Counted from the first letter of the stretch, positions 1 to 12,550 are shown. The stretch: 64,000 bases of DNA from Amaranthus tricolor (GCF_026212465.1 NC_080049.1:19824945-19888944); one strand, 5' to 3'. The notes: a model not told the origin generated them from the sequence alone. A program made the numbers and translations.

Positions 1-254
1 CAATAAGGCTACGCCAATTAATAAATGTATAAACATGTTTATACTGTGTGGAAAAATCATGAAAAAAAGCAACCACTCGCATTTCTTAAAAACACGTTGC
101 TACCATATGTAATTTTTCTTAAAATAATTATGTACAATATATGCTATGAATAGAATAATATGTTAATGAGATAGTATTGATAGAATACACCCTGAAGTGG
201 AACTGGAAGGTTCACGAATATTGAAAATATTCATATTGAGCAAATTACAATATG
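1..254. other. Flank of R copy 1, no gene seen
   Basis: AT-rich sequence left of a family-A solo LTR. It should be the left continuation of the old repeat block R that resumes at 12883, because the LTR between them has matching 5-bp target duplications. I recognise no coding region in it. Confidence 0.4.
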
Positions 255-259
255 GCTCG

Positions 260-1198
260 TGAAGACTCAACTCCTTTAAGTGATGATATTCAAAACGCAT
301 ATTAAATTAAACAAATAAATTAGGTAATTATATTTAGCTGTTTAATAGGTTCAAAATTATATTAGATATAAAGTGTTTAATTGATAAATAATTTAAGTCC
401 AAATATTTGTTGAAATAAGTTTGAAATATGTCGAATTAAGTTTCAAGTTTTTATAAGATAAGTATTTTAGACTAAGTTATGGCTTAATTACATGTGTTTT
501 GCCTTCTAGCTAAATTACACAGTTTATAGATTGATAAATTAAATAAGTAATTTAATTGGTAAAAAAGATTATCCTAATTATAGGTTTTCCTATCAATAAG
601 GAGTTGTTTTTTAGCTCACCTAAAATATAGAGAAGAATAATTCAAATGAACCTAAAATCAAGGAATAATATGTGGCTTATATAATTTGGTTGTTTTGTTT
701 GAATAAATCAATATTGAATGCTTGGCATGAGTACTAACGTGGCAGGATCACAAAGATTTGGAAAAGCTAAAAATAGCAACAAAAACGTTTGTGTTGAACA
801 AGTCAAAGTGGAGCGTCGGTTTTGCTTGCTATCCAAGACTTTGAAGATTGGTTCAACATAACCAGTTCAAGAAAATTAATAAATGAAGTTTCAATTGTTT
901 TAACGGCTACGTTGTAGGCGTAACATATATATAAGACGCTTCATTCAAAAATTAAGAGAATTACAACAAAACTTACAATTTAGCTTTCTACTTACTTTGA
1001 GTCTTAAGATCAAAAAGTGTTGTAAAAATAATTCATCTAACTCTCTCGTTTCGTAATAGGTCTTAGAGTAGAAAAGAGTTGGAACTTTAATTTCATCTAC
1101 GCCTTCAATTTTGGAATACTTTTTAAAGTATTCATTTGATTTCTCTTTTGTGAGATTAGAAATTTTATTAAGGAAACTTGTAAAACGTTGTTTGAGGG
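260..1198 (+). repeat. Family-A solo LTR (L1), left part
   Basis: First part of a copia family-A LTR. It starts TGAAGACTCAACTCC, directly preceded by GCTCG (255-259). The other end, at 12877, is directly followed by the same GCTCG (12878-12882), a perfect 5-bp target duplication. The two parts total about 1.27 kb, close to the 1288-bp LTR at 29401. A TATA-like ATATATATAAG lies near 930. No internal domain is attached, so this is a solo LTR left by LTR-LTR recombination. The family-C element C1 splits it. Confidence 0.85.
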
Positions 1199-2465
1199 TG
1201 GTTGGCTCTCTTAGGTTTTGATGATGACTACATTTAATATAAACAAATGTATTTTAGAGATTGTATGCAGGTCGATATCCGGTCTTGATAGAGATCATTG
1301 ATAGTGCCTATGACTTAGTCTATGAACGTTGTACATGTCAAATGTATCTAAGGAAGTTAGATAAGGATGTCAGATATAGAAAGGAGGTCTACTGTTCCCA
1401 AGTTTGATGATCTGACGATACTTGTTGATGGAGACATTGCTCTGTTCCTAAGACTAGAGTCTGGAGAATCTACGTCAGCTAGAAAATTTTGTTAAATATA
1501 TTTTCTGATTGTTGATGCATTGGTTAAAATTAATTTGTTGCATTAGTTATTTAGTAAGTTAATTAGCAAAATATTTTTTAAAGAGAAATAACCACTCTTA
1601 TTAAAGTGGAGAAAACTTCTCCTTATTTTTCTCCACATAAATAGGCTTGCAATATCGGTTTAATTAAGAAAAACTACCTTACCTATTTTAGAAAATAACC
1701 ATCGCTTTTTCTTGCAAATCAAGATTTACTTATTTCTCCTTTATCATAAGAATAAGGATGTGGTGAGAAAATAACCGTAGGTTTTTTTCTTGAGATTCAA
1801 GATCCACTTAATTCTCTTTAATGTTAGAAATAAGCATGTAGTGGGTAGTTATTTCTTTTTACTAGCTACGTGAGCTCCTATATAAAGGACACTTGGTTTT
1901 CAACCGAAAATGTGAGCCTTAGAGTGTCCATAATTGAGAGATCAAAATAAAACAAAAAATATTTTGCTCCAAAAATTGCCAATTAACTTAAAATATTTTC
2001 TTGTGCAACTCTTAAATTTTATCCTTAGGAATTTATCGTGTGTAAAGGGTTTTTGAGAGAATTGTTGTAACTAGACTTTGGCAAGTCTAGCGGAGTAGAG
2101 AGAAGCTTCGAGTGAAGCAAGAGAAGGAGAAAGAGAAGGAGAAGTAGAAGGAGAAGAAGGAGAAAGAGAAGTTGGCCTAATTTTGTTTATGTGTTTTATG
2201 TAAATGTAACTAATTGCCTAAAACATAATAGAGAATTTTGAAATCCCGAGGGGTCATGGTTTTTTCTTCTATTTAGGCCTAAAAGGTTTTCATGTAAAAT
2301 TGTGTTGTCTCCTTTTACTTTTTTGCATTAAGTTTAAGTTTTAGTTTCTCAATTTAAATCCGCAAAATCAGGGCAAAAAATTACTTAAACTTATAAAACA
2401 ACAATTCACCCCCCCCCCCCCCCCCCCCCTCTTGTTGTCGTCCACCATCTCTAACAGTTTCTACA
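1199..2465 (+). repeat. C1 5' LTR
   Basis: Pairs with the 3' LTR at 11330-12550. It starts TGGTTGGCTCTC (TGTCGCTCTC in the partner) and ends CTACA. A TATA box lies in CTCCTATATAAAGG near 1876. Relative to the partner it has a longer purine run of GAGAAG units (about 2118-2170) and a poly-C run (about 2409-2429), which accounts for much of the length difference (1267 against 1221 bp). Confidence 0.85.
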
Positions 2466-2480
2466 ATTGGTATTAGAGTC
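2466..2480 (+). other. C1 primer-binding site
   Basis: ATTGGTATTAGAGTC directly follows the 5' LTR. It is a mutated form of the TGGTATCAGAGC site, complementary to initiator tRNA-Met, that primes reverse transcription in most plant copia elements. Confidence 0.8.
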
Positions 2481-2533
2481 AGGTTCCTCATTTGATCAGG
2501 AAACCCTGAGAGCAATATCCTGGTATTTTAGAG

Positions 2534-4186
2534 ATGTCGAATATGAATGAACGAATGGAAGAAGTGTACTCTACTCAAAGGCCACCAATATTCGATGGAA
2601 AGTTCTATACGTATTGGAAGAATAGGAAGGGAATCTTCATCAAAGGCGAAAACTATCAGGTCTAGAGAGTTATCAAAATTGGAGATTTTGAGGCAACTAC
2701 TAAAAATTCCAATAACGAAATCATTCTTAAACCTATAACCAAATATGAAAAGGAAGATTTTCAGAAAATGAAAATGAATACTATAGCCATCAAATTGCTT
2801 CACTGTGGTCTTCGACCAAATGAACATAATTGTATTATGGGTTACAAATCTTCCAAGCAGATTTGGGATCTGCTGGAAGTTGCCCACGAGGGAACAAGTG
2901 AAGTAAAGCGCTCCAACATAGACTTGTTAATGTCTAAATATGAAAGGCTCGTTATGGAACTTAGAGAAAGCATCCAAGAGATGTTTACCAGATTTAAAAA
3001 CATCACAAATGAACTTGTCTTTCTTGGAAGACATATTCCTGTTGATGAACAAGTCAAGAAAATTTAACGAAGTCTCCCTCAATATGAACGCTGGAGAGCC
3101 AAAGTCACAACCATCTAGGAATCCAAGGATTTCACGAAGTTCAATCTGGAAGAGCTGGCTGGTTCCCTTATAACTCACGAATTGCATTTGGGAATAGCAG
3201 ACAGTTTCAAAAACAAAGGCTTGGCTTTGACAGCAACTAATCAAGAAGAGTCAGAATGTGATGAAGAGGAGGCCGCTATGTTGGTACAAAAATTTAAGAA
3301 ATTCTTTAGGAACAGCTGATACGCCAATCAAAGAAACAAGGAAAGAAGATCTGCAAATTCCAAATCCGACTACGAATGCCACAAATGTGGAAACACTAAT
3401 CACTTCATCAAAGATAGCCCAACATGGAAAAATGAAAAGGGCAAGGGAAAGGCAAGGGAAACTGGAAGACTACCAAGAGCGACGCTAAGACAGAGATCCC
3501 CAAAGAGAAAGAAACAACCAATTTATGTCTCATGGCTTCACACGACAACAAGAAAGAAAATTCTAAAGGAAAAGAGGTAAATTCTTCTAATTCATTTCCT
3601 AACCACCTATTTAGTTTGGAAAAATATAAATGTATTGAGTTGCTTATGGAGACATAAGATAAATTGGAAGAAAAAAATGTTAAATGTCTCCAAATTGAAA
3701 AGGACCTTAAGATTTGTAAAGAATATGTTTCCTATATAAATTCTTTTAGATTCGATGTTCAAAATAGATTTTTTTAATTTTTTAGATCAAAACATTATTT
3801 TAAAGGAAACATTAGAGAGAGTAAAAAAAGAGAATATTATTCTTAATGATAAATTGACCCAATATAAATTATTAGGCTTAAACAAGGACTTAAACGACAT
3901 ATCCATTTATGATTTCAGTATTGACTTCCAAAAATTAAAAATTGACCTAGAATCCAACAAAGTCGAAAATGAAAAATTGTAACTTGAATTAAATTCAAGA
4001 GGAAAAGGGAAAATCAAAGATGTTCCCAAATGGATTCTAGATGCTAGAACTAAAAGTACTGAAGGCCTAAGGTAAAATAAGAATAATAAAAAGAAAAAGG
4101 TCTATGTCGATCTCCCAAGTAGTAAAGTCTGTACCTTTTGTGGAAAAACTGGACATATAAAATTTCAATGTGCCAAAAGGGAATAG
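2534..4186 (+). pseudogene. C1 gag (capsid and zinc knuckles), broken
   Basis: The nucleocapsid-capsid gene of a copia element. Reading from ATG 2534 gives MSNMNERMEEVYSTQ, the same start as in C3 (59926). The UBN2-type gag domain runs to about 3250 and includes IWDLLEVAHEGTSEVK. A first zinc knuckle near 3375 (YECHKCGNTNHFIKDSP) has lost its last cysteine. A charged, probably coiled-coil spacer follows, then a second knuckle at 4130-4171 (CTFCGKTGHIKFQC) with a complete CCHC pattern. In-frame stops occur at about 2664 and 3064, with more downstream, so no full Gag can be made. Confidence 0.85.
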
Positions 4187-4273
4187 CATGTTAATTGCAA
4201 CAAAATTTATGTCGACCGCATTTGGATTTAGAAATATGATTCATGTCTAATCGACAAGGAACACAAGGAAGAC

Positions 4274-4890
4274 ATGACAGGTGATAGATCTAAATTTCTC
4301 TCACTAGAAGCCTATGATGTAGGAACTGTGACTTTCGGTGACAACATGAAATGCGAAATCATAGCCAAAGGAAAAGTAGGAAGGTCAAGTTCCCATGCAA
4401 TTGATAATGTATTTTTGGACGAGAATTTAAAACATAATTTACTAAGTATTTTCTCGGTTCTGTGACAAAGGTAACTCTGTAAACTTCACTTCTAAAAAAT
4501 GTATTATTTCTAAGAGTGACACAGGAGACACTATTCTGGAAGGAATCCGTAAATGGAACACATATGTTTTGGACATCAACACGTAATGTGGTGACAACCT
4601 CAAAACCGCTTGAATTAATCCATATGGATCTTTGTGGACCTTTGAGAATTCAAAGCCGTAGTGGCAAATGATATGTATTTGTTGTTGTTGATGATCAAAG
4701 AGCAAGATCAAAGAGCAATCGGAGAACAACTGATTCAAGAAGAAAACGAAGTACCTGACCAAGAAGAAGAACAACCGATAAATGAGGACCAGCAAGGTGT
4801 TCCCAATCCAGTTGTTCCCCAGAATTGAACAAAATGATCAGGTTGAGCAGAATATCAATCAATTTAGTGACCCTGTTTCCACAACTGTTC
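4274..4890 (+). pseudogene. C1 protease/integrase remnant
   Basis: The frame from 4274 matches the segment after the protease active site in C3 (SKFLSLEAYDVGTVTFGDNM, then AIDNVF and KHNLLSI). The DSG catalytic motif itself, present in C3 near 60950, is missing here. From about 4580 a fragment reads HMDLCGP, the start of the integrase core, and soon after about 4690 the sequence jumps to the hydrophilic linker after integrase. Two deletions therefore removed the HHCC zinc region and most of the DDE core. Integration function is lost. Confidence 0.75.
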
Positions 4891-4895
4891 CTACA

Positions 4896-5725
4896 TGAAA
4901 GTTGATCTGGATATTCTGTGCCAGTCTTCAAGACCTTGAGCTTTATGTCAAACTGACGTGTACTGACAGCTTGTATATTGTGTGCTGTAATTTATCTTTG
5001 ATAAGCAATACTATGCTGCCATGTTAGTACTCATACAAGATAATGAAAACTAAGCAAAACTAGATTAATCAACACGTAAATACTTATTCAAATTAATTCC
5101 TATTGTTAGCATTAATTCAAATAATCATTTCCTATTTTTAGTATCAATTTAAAATATCATCTTATTTATAGGAAACTCTTTAATTAGCTTAACAACTAAT
5201 TTAAATTCAAATATAACCGTGTAATATAATTAAAAAAACGTGTGTAACTTGTACTTTAACATTTAATTATTCAAATATCTTAATAATATATTTTAAATTC
5301 AAATTCAAATATAATATATCCAATCATTTAAGATAAGACGTGTTATAATATATTCAAACTTAATTTCAAATAATATCAAAGTAAATTTTAATGAACTTTG
5401 ACCTATTGAAATATTTCAAAATTAATTTTAGTGAACCTTGACCTATTAAAATATTTCAAATATATTTATGAAACTAAACTTATTATAAACATAATTATTT
5501 TCAAGACATTGAAACTAATTTCAAGACTTATAAATTTAACCATAAGATAAACTTAAGTTATTTAAGCATATTCCAATAAATCGAGCTTAAACATATATAT
5601 CAAATATTCAGTTTATATCCAATATGATTTTAGACTAACATAAACAACTAAATGTAATTACTTAATTTATTTGTTTAATCAATATGTGTTTTGAATTATT
5701 ATCATTTAAGAGAGTTGAGTCTTCA
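4896..5725 (-). repeat. Family-A solo LTR inserted in C1
   Basis: An 830-bp insertion starting TGAAAGTTGATC and ending GAGTCTTCA on the plus strand, flanked by perfect CTACA duplications (4891-4895 and 5726-5730). Its sequence matches the minus-strand family-A LTR at 32430-33893 from about 33048 onward. It lies in the linker between integrase and reverse transcriptase; the host reading resumes at 5726. It is shorter than other family-A LTRs because it lacks the part equivalent to the first ~600 bp of the 32430 copy, so it is probably a variant subfamily. Confidence 0.85.
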
Positions 5726-5730
5726 CTACA

Positions 5731-8212
5731 AGAGAATTTGTTCCCGAATCGTGGAAATATCAAAAATGTCATCCACTTGACTTGAACATCAGTGATTTAA
5801 ATAAGAGCACACAAACCAGATCCCAAATGAGAAATTTTTGTGCACACTTTGCATTCCTCTCAACATTGGAATCAAAAAATCATGAAGAAGCCTTAAAAGA
5901 TTCCGAATGGGTATTTGCCATGCTAGATAAATTAAATGAATTGGAAAGAAATAAAGTGTGGCATTTAGAACCGAAACCAAAACACAAGAAGATGATTGGA
6001 CTAAAATGGGTATTTAGAAACAAATTGGATGAAAATGGAATCACAGTAAGAAATAAAGCGAGGAGCATGGTTAAAGGGTACAATCAACAAGAAGGAATCG
6101 ATTATACAGAGCAATTTGCTCCAGTAGCCAGGTTAGAGGCTATCATCATCATCATCATCCTACCCAATATATCCTGTGCATAGAGGACTAAGGCCAGGGT
6201 TTGGGGAGGAAAAGACGGCGGCAACTCATACCCATAAAGGAGAGCCCGGCCAAAGGAGTCCCCCGGCTCGAGGAAGATAAAGAGACGTGATTACATGTGC
6301 AAGATAACTTAAAGGCCTAAAAAGGGGAGCTACTACAGAGGAAAACACAGAACTATAAGAAAGGAAATGATAACAGCAAGAGGTTACGGGCACTAAAAGG
6401 AAAACTAAGCGGACATCAAAAGTCTGGGACATGGATATGTCGTCTCCAGCTGCTCCTATCCCTAGTCAGGTCCGCAGAGAGATTTAACTCATGCAAGTCA
6501 ACTCTTATTTGCTCATCCCAAGTTCTCTTGGGTGTTCCTCGACTCCTCTTACCCTCTACAATAATGCTTTCTACACTCCTCACAGGGGCGTCGAAAGTCT
6601 TTCTCTGCACATGACCAAACCACCTCAATCTATGCTCGCGCATTTTTCCAGATATAGGGGCTACCCCTAGTCTGTCCTTAAACTCTTGGTTCCTAATTCG
6701 ATCCATCAAAGTGCGCCTACACATCCATCTCAGCATACGCATTTCTGTAACTTCAATCAAATGTTCGAAAATTTTCTTAATAGGCCAACATTCGGTCTCA
6801 TATAGCAGAGCAGGTCTGATTGCCGCCCGGTAGAATTTTCCTTTTAACTTGCTTGGGAATTTCCTATCACATAACACTCTAGTGTCTGCTCGCCAGTTGA
6901 GCCAACCCGCCTGTATACTATGATTTGAATCCCCATCAATCTCCCCATCCCTTTGGATGATCATAATTCTAATTTCTTCTGCTGCCTTTATCAATTTTAA
7001 GTTATATCAAGTGGATGTGAAATGTGCTTTCTTGAATGGTTTTCTTAATGAAGAAGTCTTTGTGGAACAACCCCCTAGCCTTGAAAATCCTTCTTTTCTT
7101 GATCATGTCTATAAGCTTGATAAAGCTCTTTATGGGCTTAAACAAGCTCCTAGGCAATGGTATGAAATATTATCAAAGTTTTTGATTGAAAAAGATTTTG
7201 TGAGAGGTAAAATTGACAAAACCTTGTTTTTTAAGAATAGAGGTTCTGATATTTTGGTTGTACAAATTTTTGTTGATGATATTATTTTTGGTGCCACTAA
7301 TGAATTGCTATGTAAAGAATTTTCTAACCTTATGAGTGTTGAATTTGAAATGAGTATGATGGGAGAATTAAATTTCTTCCTAGGTCTGCAAATTAAGCAA
7401 ACGGCTAATGGAATTTTTATTCATCAACAAAAATATATAAAAGAACTTCTAAGGAAATATGGTTCAAATAATGCTAAACAAACCACACACCGATGGCTAC
7501 TAGCGTTAGATTAGATGAAGATATGAATGGTATTAATGTTAATCAAACTATGTACAGAGGCATGATTGGATCTCTATTATATCTAACCGCTAGTAAGCCC
7601 GATAATGCGTTTAGTGTTGGTTTGTGTGCTAGATTTCAATCAAATCCCAAAGAATCACATCATATAGTGGTGAAAAGAATTCTGAGATATTTGAAGGGAA
7701 CAGATGACTTGTCCCTATTTTATCCAAAAAGTGATGTCTATGATTTGAAAGGTTATAGTGATGTAGACTATGCAGGAGATCTTGTAAGCAGAAAAAGCAC
7801 CTTAGGTATGGTACAATTCCTTAGCTCTTGTTTAGTGTCTTGGTGTTCCAAGAAACAAAACACCATTGCATTATCCACCGCAGAAGCAGAATATGTGGCA
7901 GCAGCAGCTTTCTGTTCCCAAATGCTTTCGTTCAAACAACAGCTAAGAGACTTTAGTCTTAAGTTTGAACGTGTTCCTATTTATTGTGATAATACTAGTG
8001 CCATATGCATATGTAAAGATCCCATGCATCATTCTAGGGTTAAACATATTCATATCAGACATCGTTTTCTTAAGGATAATGTGGAAAATAAAAATATATC
8101 AGTTAAGCATGTTAATACTAATGAGCAAATAGCAAATATCTTGACTAAACCACTTCTAAGGGAACAACATGAAAAGATGAGGCTGGCACTTGGAATGATC
8201 AAGCTCCACTAA
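5731..8212 (+). pseudogene. C1 reverse transcriptase and RNase H, interrupted
   Basis: The polymerase half of copia pol. The N-terminal part (5782-6140) has [18 protein letters not shown] and the region preceding the RT fingers. A LINE then interrupts. From 6965 the RT continues with [20 protein letters not shown] and the catalytic box FVDD near 7272 (the family has YVDD). A frameshift near 7490 separates it from the thumb and RNase H, which run to the stop at 8210 and include ALSTAEAEYVAAAAFCSQ and the YCDNTSAI box. It is well preserved apart from these breaks. Confidence 0.9.
6147..6959 (-). mobile_element. LINE 3' fragment inserted in C1
   Basis: A 5'-truncated non-LTR retrotransposon on the minus strand. 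It encodes about 190 residues of the RT C-terminal region, with family-typical stretches such as LKGKFYRAAIRPALLYETECW, MRMLRWMC, RLRWFGHVQR and RGTPKRTWDEQIR. The 3' end is a short repeat that reads as ATG/GAT units on the minus strand (plus-strand CATCAT at 6143-6159). ATCAT occurs at both borders (6142-6146 and 6960-6964), fitting a short target duplication. It splits the RT gene of C1 just before the polymerase core. Confidence 0.85.
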
Positions 8213-8865
8213 AGTTTATGGGAAGCATTCCCCTCAAAGCAAAATAAAAATTGAAAGGATTAATTCATCCATCAAAATCCTAATTAAGAAATTAATCATT
8301 GTAAGGTTCAGGTATGTTGTTATTTAAAGTATGTTCTATGAATGCTTTCTTTAATGCATGATTAAATTGATCAGACCAAAGCAGCATTTGTTTGCTCTAT
8401 GTGTGATAGTCCTCATATTAAACTTAAAAATAATGATAATAATAATAAAGAATAATTAAAAAAAACGAGAACATCTTTATTTATTATCTTTAATTTTATT
8501 CTCAGCATTATTATTTTGTCTAGATGGTCAACATAAAATATCTAATAATGAGAGTCGGATCATCATCAAATAATTTGTTTCGAAAAACCATTATTAACCG
8601 CCAATTCCATGAATACTACCCACTAACTCTTAATCATCCACCTTGCTCACATAACTATCCTAATAATTAAATAATCAAATTAAATCCCTTGAGTAACTCC
8701 TCACATAACTGTCCTTACACCCTTATAACTTCTCTCATTTACCCTCACTCGTGTCACATTAGTCACTCACAACCCTCACATCACTTTACTCACTTAACCC
8801 CATCAAACCGTCATTGTCATTCACCATCTTCAATACACCTTCTTCTTCACTTTCTTTTACCCACC
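8213..8865 (+). other. C1 spacer between pol and extra gene
   Basis: About 650 bp without a supported gene. It is rich in A and T, then in C and T toward 8860. It probably serves as leader for the extra gene that starts at 8866. Confidence 0.5.
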
Positions 8866-10557
8866 ATGAAAACTCCCAAAGCCAACACCGTTAATCACTG
8901 CGCCACCATCTTCTTCATCTGACCCAAAACAATCCGACCCACCTAATTCATCAACTATGCATGCCCGTACAAAACGCCAAAACACAACACCCAAAAGAGG
9001 ATCATCATCCAGACCAACAAAGAAAACTAAGACTGTTGATCCCAACAGTCCTGAAGAAATTGCTAGGAAATGTCAGTGGGTTTTGGTCTTGACAAATATT
9101 GGTTTGACTCTACTCCTTTCCCTTAACTTCGCGCCATTATTAAACATTTAAATTGGGAAACCATAATGACTAATTCTTGTTGCAACCCAATTTACCCCAA
9201 CCTAATGCGTGAGTTTATTTCTAATTTTTCTATTGAAAATGGAGTTTGTTCAAGTGTTTTCAAAGAGATTAAAATTGAATTTAATTGCATGATGCTAGGC
9301 GAGTGGTTTGGAGTTCCTGCCGTAGGTTTTGTTACATATTATGTTGGTTCTAAGATTGTATTTTCAGGGATTAACAAGAAAATAATGCTGAAAGTTTTGG
9401 GGATTAATGAGATGAAGGGTAGGATAAGTCACAATACACTGTCCCCCTTGCACAAATTGCTTTATAATATCGCTCGACTATTTATTTTGCCACGCAACTC
9501 CAAGCGTAGTGAAGTAAATCTTAGGGATGCAACCTTAATCTATTGCTTGGCTAACCATATCAAAATTAATTTCCCTTCATTAATGATTTCACACTTGTCT
9601 GATTGTATTGAGAAGAAATATATGGTAGGATATGGAGGTTTGTTGACTTGGATTTTTAGGAAATTTGGAGTCCCATTGGAAGGCTTACAGTTCCCCATGA
9701 GTTCTAACCACAAAATAGGTGAAAAGTGTCTTACTAACTTGTACCTCAAAATATCTGATAAGGGGATTCTGGAGGAAGCTTTCATTGAGGATGTGGAGGA
9801 TGAGAATTCAGATGAAGAAAAAGATGAGGAAGGAGAAAAAGAAAAAGAAAAAGAGGAACAGAAGGCTGACAAGGAGGACTAGGAGACTGTTCCTACTGCC
9901 ACTCATGATGAGGCAGAAGTTGGTTCCCAGGGGGACCAAGAGGAAGTCAAAGAACAAAGGGAACAGTAGGAAGCCTTAGGTGAGGGGGAAGCCTCTAAGG
10001 AAGAACAAGGTGAGGAACTAGATGATGATGATGATTGCAGTGATGAGGAAGTCTGGATGCCGGTAAAGAAGAAGCCCATAGTGACACCGAGAAAAAGTAG
10101 TAGGCTTGCTTCTAAGGTAAAACGTCCGTTCGTCAGTTTGGATAGATGATGATTCTTCCACACACACCACCCTTGAGCCTCAACCTACTGCACACTTCCT
10201 TCACCAAAACCGGCCACACCACTTACCCATGCCATACCATCACCTCCACCTTCACCTATTCCTTCTACACCACCACCAACAACTACTAAAGCTGCTTCAC
10301 CACTTCCACGCACTTCATCAGGACTTCGTTTTTCTATTTTTTCTAATCCTTCCTCTTTTCCTGCAGCTCTCTTAGACCCTATCCTCAACAAACTACAAGA
10401 TCTTCAGTCCTAGTTTTACTCCTTCCAAGATGAAGTTCATGTCACCTTTGCATCCATCACTGATCAGCTCACGCAAATGGAGGCCAGTCTGGGTGCCAAG
10501 CTTGATACAGTGGAGGTGCAAACCGAATTCGTGGACGATGAAGAGCATGTTGCCTGA
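8866..10557 (+). pseudogene. C1 extra gene after pol, plant-transposon-protein-like
   Basis: A gene between pol and the 3' LTR, not part of standard copia pol. It opens at ATG 8866 with a basic N-terminus (TKRQNTTPKRGSSSRPTKK near 8970), is frameshifted near 9110, and continues from 9166 for 238 residues. The core (for example LMREFISNFSIENGVCSS, LSPLHKLLYNIARLF, YGGLLTWIFRKFGVPLEG) resembles the 'putative plant transposon protein' domain known from uncharacterised plant proteins; I made this match by eye. An acidic tail (EEKDEEGEKEKEKEEQ), a proline-rich part and a C-terminus ending DTVEVQTEFVDDEEHVA follow, with further in-frame stops. It has no obvious membrane segments, so an envelope role is not supported. 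Confidence 0.6.
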
Positions 10558-11329
10558 TCCCTCTCCTACTTATCAAACAAAAAATTTATTTTAGTTTTTA
10601 ATGTATCAAGTTGGGTACAGTACTTGTAATTTGCTGATCTTTAAACATTGCTGCTCCTTTTGCTATGGTTTGTGACATTAAATCATTGCATATTTTGATT
10701 GCATTTCTTAGTACTTTCTTTAATTTCACTGCTCCTTGTTTACCTTCTTTTGCTATACATATATTGTTAGTGTTTTGGTTTTAATGCTCCTATCCTTTTT
10801 GTATTATGTCAAAAGGGGGAATAATTTGCACAAACATAAGAGGTATGCTTAATGTATGACATAGTTCCTAATTCTCTTTATATTTCCCCTAAGGAAAGTA
10901 GTGTATGCTCTGATGTTCTAATTAATATGCTTTGATATATTTATGTTTATTTGATATGTATGCGCTGATAAAATTATTGTTTCTTAGGATGTTCTAATTA
11001 TGCTTAGGCTTAATTTAGCTTAATTTCATAGTTGTCAATTACTATTTTGTGTGATCTTAATTAGTAACACTAAGTATCTTGGTAATTATGTTGTTTAGTT
11101 TTAGTTTTATTTAAAAACATAACCAATAAAACAATTATGTTTTTAATAAGTATGTTTATTAGAGTAATCTGTTTTATTATTTGTACTTGGTAAATTATAT
11201 TGTGATGATTTAATTTGCTAAGTTATATATAGAGCAACTTTAATCTCTGGCATGCTCTAAGACATTACTTTTACTCTATTTTTTGTTTAAGTTTGTTTAA
11301 AAGTTTGTTATTATCAAAAAGGGGGAATT
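10558..11329 (+). other. C1 3' untranslated region with two polypurine tracts
   Basis: Non-coding AT-rich sequence. The primer for plus-strand DNA is the tract CAAAAAGGGGGAATT that directly precedes the 3' LTR at 11330. A second similar tract, CAAAAGGGGGAATAATT, lies near 10810, about 500 bp upstream. Confidence 0.65.
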
Positions 11330-12550
11330 TGTCGCTCTCTTAGGTTTTGATGACTACACAATATAAACAAATGTATTTGAGAGATTATATGCAGGTCGAT
11401 ATCCGGTCTTGATAGAGATCGTTGATAGTGCCTATGACTTAGTCTATGAACGTTGTACATGTAAAATGTATCCAAGGAATTTAGATAAGGAAGATCGCTT
11501 AGGATGTCAAATGTAAACAGGAGGTCTACTGTTCCCAAGATTGATGATCTGACGATACTTGTTAATGGAGACAATGCTCTGTTCCTAAGACAGGAGTCTG
11601 GAGAATCTACGTCAGCTAGAAATTTCTGTTAAATATATTTTCTGAATTTTTAGTTGATGTATTGGTTAAAATTAATTTGTTGCATTATTTATTTAAAAAG
11701 TTAATTGCCAAATTATTTTTTAAAGAGAAATAACCACTCCTTTTAAAATGGAGAAAACTTCTTATTTTTCTCCACATAAATAGGCTTGCTATATGGGTTT
11801 AATTAAGAAAAACTACCTTACCTATTTTAAAAAATAACCGTGGCTTTTTCTTGCAAATCAAGATCTACTTATTTCTTCTTTATCATAAGAATAAGGATCT
11901 AATGAGAAAATAACAGTGGATTTTATTCTTGTGATTGAAAATCCACTTAATTCTCCTTATTCTTAGGAATAAGGATTTAGAGGTTAGTTATTTCGTTTTA
12001 CTAGCTACACGAGCTCCTATATAAAGGGTACTTGGTTTTTAACCAAAAATGTGAGCCTTGGAATGTCCATACATGAGAGATCAAAATAAAACAAAAAATA
12101 TTTTGCTCTAAAAATTGCCAATTAACTTAAAATATTTTCTTGTGCAACTCTTTAATTTTATCCTTAGGAATTTATCCTTTGTAAAGGGTTTTTGAGAGAA
12201 TTGTTGTAACTAGACTTGGAGAAGTCTAACGGAGACCTACAGAACTAAGAGAAGGAGAAGGAGAAAGAGAAGTTGGCTTAGTTTTGTTTATGTGTTTTAT
12301 GTAATTGTAACTAATTGCCTAAAACATAGTAGAGAATTTTGAAATCCCGAGGGGTCGTGGTTTTTCCTAATGTTTAAGCCTAGAAGGTTTCCAAGTAAAA
12401 TTGTGTTGTCTCCTTTTACTTTTTCGTATGAATTTTAAGTTTTAATTTCTCAATTTAATTCCGCAAAAATAGGGCAAAAAGACTTAAACTTATAAAACAA
12501 CAATACACCCCCCCTCTTGTTGTCGTCCACCATCTGTAACAGTTTCTACA
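11330..12550 (+). repeat. C1 3' LTR
   Basis: A 1221-bp LTR that starts TGTCGCTCTCTTAGG after the polypurine tract and ends TTTCTACA. TATA box in CTCCTATATAAAGG near 12015. The purine run and the C run are much shorter than in the 5' copy. The host family-A LTR resumes at 12551 with ATGGGGAAGAAC. Confidence 0.9.

Larger units (their letters stand above)
1199..12550 (+). mobile_element. Ty1/copia element C1 (family C), full length but dead
   Basis: An 11.35-kb LTR retrotransposon with both LTRs, a tRNA-Met type primer site, gag, protease remnant, integrase remnant, reverse transcriptase and RNase H in copia order, an extra gene after pol, and a polypurine tract. The long internal region and the extra 3' gene resemble the SIRE/Maximus-type copia elements of plants; that lineage is an inference. 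It lies inside a family-A LTR with an imperfect target duplication (GAGGG on the left, ATGGG on the right). It is disabled by stops, frameshifts, two deletions around integrase, a solo-LTR insertion and a LINE insertion. Confidence 0.9.

Noticed and set aside
8866..10557. Envelope-like gene, as proposed for SIRE-type copia elements
   Set aside because: No signal peptide, transmembrane segment or fusion-like stretch is visible; the core looks like a plant transposon protein domain.
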